DNA of 7,558 nucleotides from JAGLQA01 sp023135565 (lineage in GTDB: Bacteria > Acidobacteriota > Aminicenantia > UBA2199), in assembly GCA_030639305.1 (NCBI GenBank), contig DAOWCY010000286.1:1-7558 (forward strand), in the 5' to 3' direction. A model generated the notes under the pieces. That model ran no database searches. It saw only the letters and a program-made list of their open reading frames with translations, and was not told where the DNA came from. The stretch's first letter is position 1; each line of letters opens with the position of its first letter. The translations under genes were made by a program, and so were the position numbers. Positions 5,818-7,558 of this stretch are shown here, piece after piece.

Positions 5818-5840
5818 AAGAAAATATTGGAGAATAAAAA

Positions 5841-6731
5841 ATGAAAATAGCAGTTATCGGCGCCAATGGACAACTTGGCAAAGACGTATGTGAAGCCTTT
5901 GTAAACAACGGCGACGAAGTGATAGAATTAGACCTGGGCCGCTCAGGTAAAGAGCAAATAAATATTGCGGAAATGGATTCGGTATCTAAAACCTTAAAAG
6001 AGTATGCCGCAGTGGACTTAGTGGTCAACACGGCGGCTTTTCATAATGTGGAAGGCTGTGAGAAGGACCCGGAAAAAGCCTTTAAAGTGAACGGGGTAGG
6101 GTCTATTAATCTTTCTTTAGTTTGTAATGAAATCGACAAACCGCTGCTGCATATTAGCACGGACTATGTTTTCGACGGCCAGAAGAAAAAACCCTACGTG
6201 GAAAGCGACCGGCCCGTGCCTTTGAATGTCTACGGCAACACCAAACTTTCCGGGGAGCATTTTATCGAATCCATGGCGAAAAAATATTTCGTACTGCGGG
6301 TTTCCGGGATTTACGGCAAGAACCCCTGTTTAGCCAAAGGGGGCATGAATTTCGTTGACTTGATGTTAAAGTTGGCTAAGGAGCGTCCGGAAGTCAGGGT
6401 GGTGGACGATGAAGTATTGACTCCCACTTTCACCGAAGATATTGCCGCCCAGGTGGTGAAGTTGGCTCACAGCGGGGATGCCCAATACGGTCTTTATCAT
6501 GCCACTGCTGAAGGGAGTTGTTCCTGGTATGAATTTGCCCGGGAGATTTTTAAGCTGGCAAAGAGCGAAGTTACTCTGAAAAAAGCCGCTCCCGGTGAGT
6601 TTGCTATAACAGTCAACCGGCCTAAATATTCGGTATTGGAGAATAAGTTCCTCAAAGATCAGGGGCTTAATGTAATGCCTCCCTGGCAGGACGGTTTAAA
6701 GAGGTATTTGCAGGTCAAGTACGGTATTTAG
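5841..6731 (+). CDS. rfbD: dTDP-4-dehydrorhamnose reductase
   Basis: A 296-residue NAD(P)H-dependent SDR (RfbD/RmlD) that reduces the C4 keto group of dTDP-4-keto-L-rhamnose to give dTDP-L-rhamnose in the cytoplasm. Motifs in order are the Rossmann loop 'GANGQLG' (7-13), 'VVNTAAFHNVEGCEKDPEKA' (61-80), the family hallmark 'STDYVFDG' (106-113), catalytic Y131-x3-K135 in 'YGNTKLSGE', 'LRVSGIYG' (152-159) and 'NRPKYSVL' (259-266). Length is normal and the frame is intact. The ribosome site TTGGAG (5827-5832) lies eight bases upstream. No convincing promoter is visible before it, so it probably depends on read-through from the rfbC promoter across the hairpin mosaic. It works with rfbC; RfbA and RfbB must be encoded outside the window. 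Confidence 0.96.
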   Translation: MKIAVIGANGQLGKDVCEAFVNNGDEVIELDLGRSGKEQINIAEMDSVSKTLKEYAAVDLVVNTAAFHNVEGCEKDPEKAFKVNGVGSINLSLVCNEIDKPLLHISTDYVFDGQKKKPYVESDRPVPLNVYGNTKLSGEHFIESMAKKYFVLRVSGIYGKNPCLAKGGMNFVDLMLKLAKERPEVRVVDDEVLTPTFTEDIAAQVVKLAHSGDAQYGLYHATAEGSCSWYEFAREIFKLAKSEVTLKKAAPGEFAITVNRPKYSVLENKFLKDQGLNVMPPWQDGLKRYLQVKYGI

Positions 6732-6775
6732 GAAGCTGAGAGAAGCCGCCCTTTATTAAAATTTCAACGAATGTT

Positions 6776-6798
6776 GGGCGAAGGCCTTTCGCTCCTAC
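6776..6798 (-). repeat. REP-like hairpin with GTAG head
   Basis: Read on the - strand: GTAG, then G-A-GCGAA, loop AGGCC, TTCGC-CC. The stem has five perfect pairs, one mismatch and one more pair. A GTAG tetranucleotide directly 5' of a hairpin is the hallmark of REP sequences mobilised by RAYT (TnpA-REP) transposases. Only one copy is in the window, and no RAYT gene. Confidence 0.4.
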
Positions 6799-6848
6799 CG
6801 GGATCTGTCCTGAGTAACCGGGTTTTCCCCAGAACTGAATGAATTAGA

Positions 6849-6878
6849 GTTTTTGCGGAGCGCAGCCGACGCCAAAAC
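6849..6878. repeat. Imperfect inverted repeat GTTTTTGCG/CGCCAAAAC
   Basis: Arms at 6849-6857 and 6870-6878 pair at eight of nine positions around a GC-rich 12-nt loop. There is no T-run after it on the + strand. On the - strand the stem is read as GTTTTGGCG...CGCAAAAAC and also lacks a T-run. It could be an intergenic repeat or lie at the transposon boundary, since it ends at CTTG (6878-6881). Confidence 0.4.
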
Positions 6879-6881
6879 TTG

Positions 6882-7558
6882 ATTGGACGAAACCTCCCCC
6901 CTTAGTTGTTTATAACTGTGTTTTTAATGGAAATTTTAAGATATTAACTTAGTGAGACAAGACAAAATCTTTTTTTTCCAGCCCATTTTGTTAACTTCAT
7001 CCGTTTAATCAGGGAAATTTTGATAAAGGCGCTGCTCATAAAAAGGTCTTTAACGGTAATTTTTATAAAAAGCTGGACATCTGAATAAAGTGGTGGGCTG
7101 GCTTCTGAGCGTAACACATAACAAGTTATTTTAAACATAAACGTATCGTAAAAAGCTATTCTTTTCATGGTGGAGGGCTTACAAATAAAATCACATGTCT
7201 TTTGTAGAAGATATGGACTTTTACAATCATGTTACCGGTTTTACACCTGGGGCACTTAGGATGATAGTTTGTCGCCCTTTGCGGGGCGATTGTATTGGCG
7301 TCAGCCAATATAAACTTTAATGAATGCAAGACATCCCGGTATGCGGGTGAGAAAAATCCATAATATCTCACTTTATGAAATCCCCTGGGTAAAACATGTT
7401 GAAGATACCGGCGTATGAACTCGAAAGCAGTAAGAGTAAGTCTCTTGCTGCGGCGATTTTTTAAGTCAAAATATTTAAAGCTGACCGAATCATTATCGTC
7501 CGACAGTATCCTGCTGTTGGAAATAGCGATGCGATGAATATATCGGGCCAGGTATTGG
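6882..7558 (-). mobile_element. IS91-family element, 3' part; left boundary uncertain
   Basis: The transposase on the - strand runs off the right edge, so only the 3' portion of the element is in the window. IS91 elements have no terminal inverted repeats. Their oriIS end lies downstream of the transposase and abuts a tetranucleotide such as CAAG or GAAC. On the + strand, CTTG at 6878-6881 is one candidate for that target, giving a tentative left edge at 6882. This is a guess; other CTTG or GTTC sites exist. Confidence 0.4.
7165..7558 (-). CDS. IS91-family (Y2/HUH-type) transposase, C-terminal part, cut by window edge
   Basis: An uninterrupted frame of 130 residues from the right window edge to the TGA at 7167-7165. 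It begins 'QYLARYIHRIAISNSRIL', the 'Y(L/I)ARY.HR.AISN.R' block characteristic of IS91/IS801-type transposases, which are rolling-circle enzymes. Then come a strand-rich segment (SFKYFDLKNRRSKRLTL), 'FIRRYLQHVLPRGFHKVRYYGFFSP' split across about residues 47-71, and a C-terminal CPRC zinc-binding-like pair. The N-terminal zinc ribbon, the HUH motif and probably the start lie outside the window. Nothing in the visible part suggests decay. A GTG at 7371 could be mistaken for a start, but homology-like sequence continues well upstream of it. Confidence 0.88.
   Translation of the reverse strand, partial: QYLARYIHRIAISNSRILSDDNDSVSFKYFDLKNRRSKRLTLTAFEFIRRYLQHVLPRGFHKVRYYGFFSPAYRDVLHSLKFILADANTIAPQRATNYHPKCPRCKTGNMIVKVHIFYKRHVILFVSPPP

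Larger units (their letters stand above)
5487..5824. repeat. Large hairpin-module mosaic between SDR and rfbD genes
   Basis: A 338-bp non-coding mosaic. It begins with a broken CCCCGTACACACG piece (5487-5499). A TC-loop hairpin follows whose right arm is cut at 5554, where CCCCAC-TGC-GTGGGG (5555-5569) joins directly. GCTGC-TTT-GCAGC is at 5579-5591. Two 71-bp tandem units come next, and then a full copy of the segment also seen at 2332-2393. Boundary motifs resembling TTTTGCTTCTAAA start at 5509, 5602, 5673 and 5744. The hairpins lack T-runs. If rfbD is co-transcribed with the SDR gene, this block lies within the message. Confidence 0.88.
6732..7164. other. Non-coding region between rfbD and the IS91-type transposase
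   Basis: No convincing gene on either strand. The left part (6770-6880) has two hairpins, a REP-like one and one with arms GTTTTTGCG/CGCCAAAAC. From about 6900 the DNA becomes AT-rich and probably belongs to the 3' non-coding end of the transposon, where IS91 elements keep their replication origin (oriIS). Confidence 0.5.

Noticed and set aside
5783..6031. Minus-strand frame whose C-terminus (PCRGPNF) is shared with another minus-strand frame at 2370-2582
   Set aside because: The shared ending is just the translated hairpin repeat (2332-2393 and 5745-5806). Both frames are antisense to real gene starts.
6944..7168. 74-codon minus-strand frame overlapping the transposase stop by ATGA
   Set aside because: The overlap looks like coupling, but the frame is in AT-rich transposon 3' DNA, has no ribosome site of note and no recognisable motif.

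Overview
The window reads as an accessory surface-polysaccharide (O-antigen, capsule or similar glycan) locus from an uncultured-looking bacterium. All six convincing host genes lie on the + strand. Coding DNA is of middling base composition with frequent TTA leucine codons, and the gaps alternate between very AT-rich DNA and compact GC-rich hairpins. The sugar pathway (dTDP-L-rhamnose) and promoters of sigma-70 type are bacterial. I cannot assign a phylum from sequence alone.

Layout. Positions 1-236 are AT-rich with a possible promoter. 237-752 encodes a coiled-coil protein carrying a short 'SHR..LGK' helical module, and overlaps by ATGA a GT4 glycosyltransferase (749-2173). A hairpin-repeat mosaic (2174-2450) and a good extended -10 promoter lead into a GT2, rhamnosyltransferase-like gene (2488-3501), which seems to be leaderless. 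A 319-bp gap then holds a strong promoter and a structured leader of about 150 nt ahead of rfbC (3821-4387). A possible 44-codon ORF fills the next gap, followed by an extended SDR sugar epimerase/dehydratase-like gene (4530-5486). A second, larger hairpin mosaic (5487-5824) with a 71-bp tandem duplication precedes rfbD (5841-6731). The right end (6732-7558) is non-coding DNA with a REP-like hairpin and then the C-terminal part of an IS91-family transposase on the - strand, cut by the window edge.

How the genes fit together. RfbC and RfbD perform the last two steps of dTDP-L-rhamnose synthesis. The GT2 enzyme is a plausible user of that donor, and the GT4 enzyme would add another sugar. RfbA and RfbB, the first two enzymes, are not in the window. 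The SDR at 4530 is not RfbB because it lacks the Asp-Glu pair of 4,6-dehydratases, so it may make a second sugar or a rhamnose variant.

The most unusual content is between the genes. A family of small hairpin modules shares loops and linkers while the stem arms change on both sides. The modules are joined as a mosaic, also occur inverted, and one type sits just before three start codons. Separately, the rfbC leader carries two consecutive hairpins with the same TAC loop and the same linker, followed by a terminator-like hairpin with eight T.
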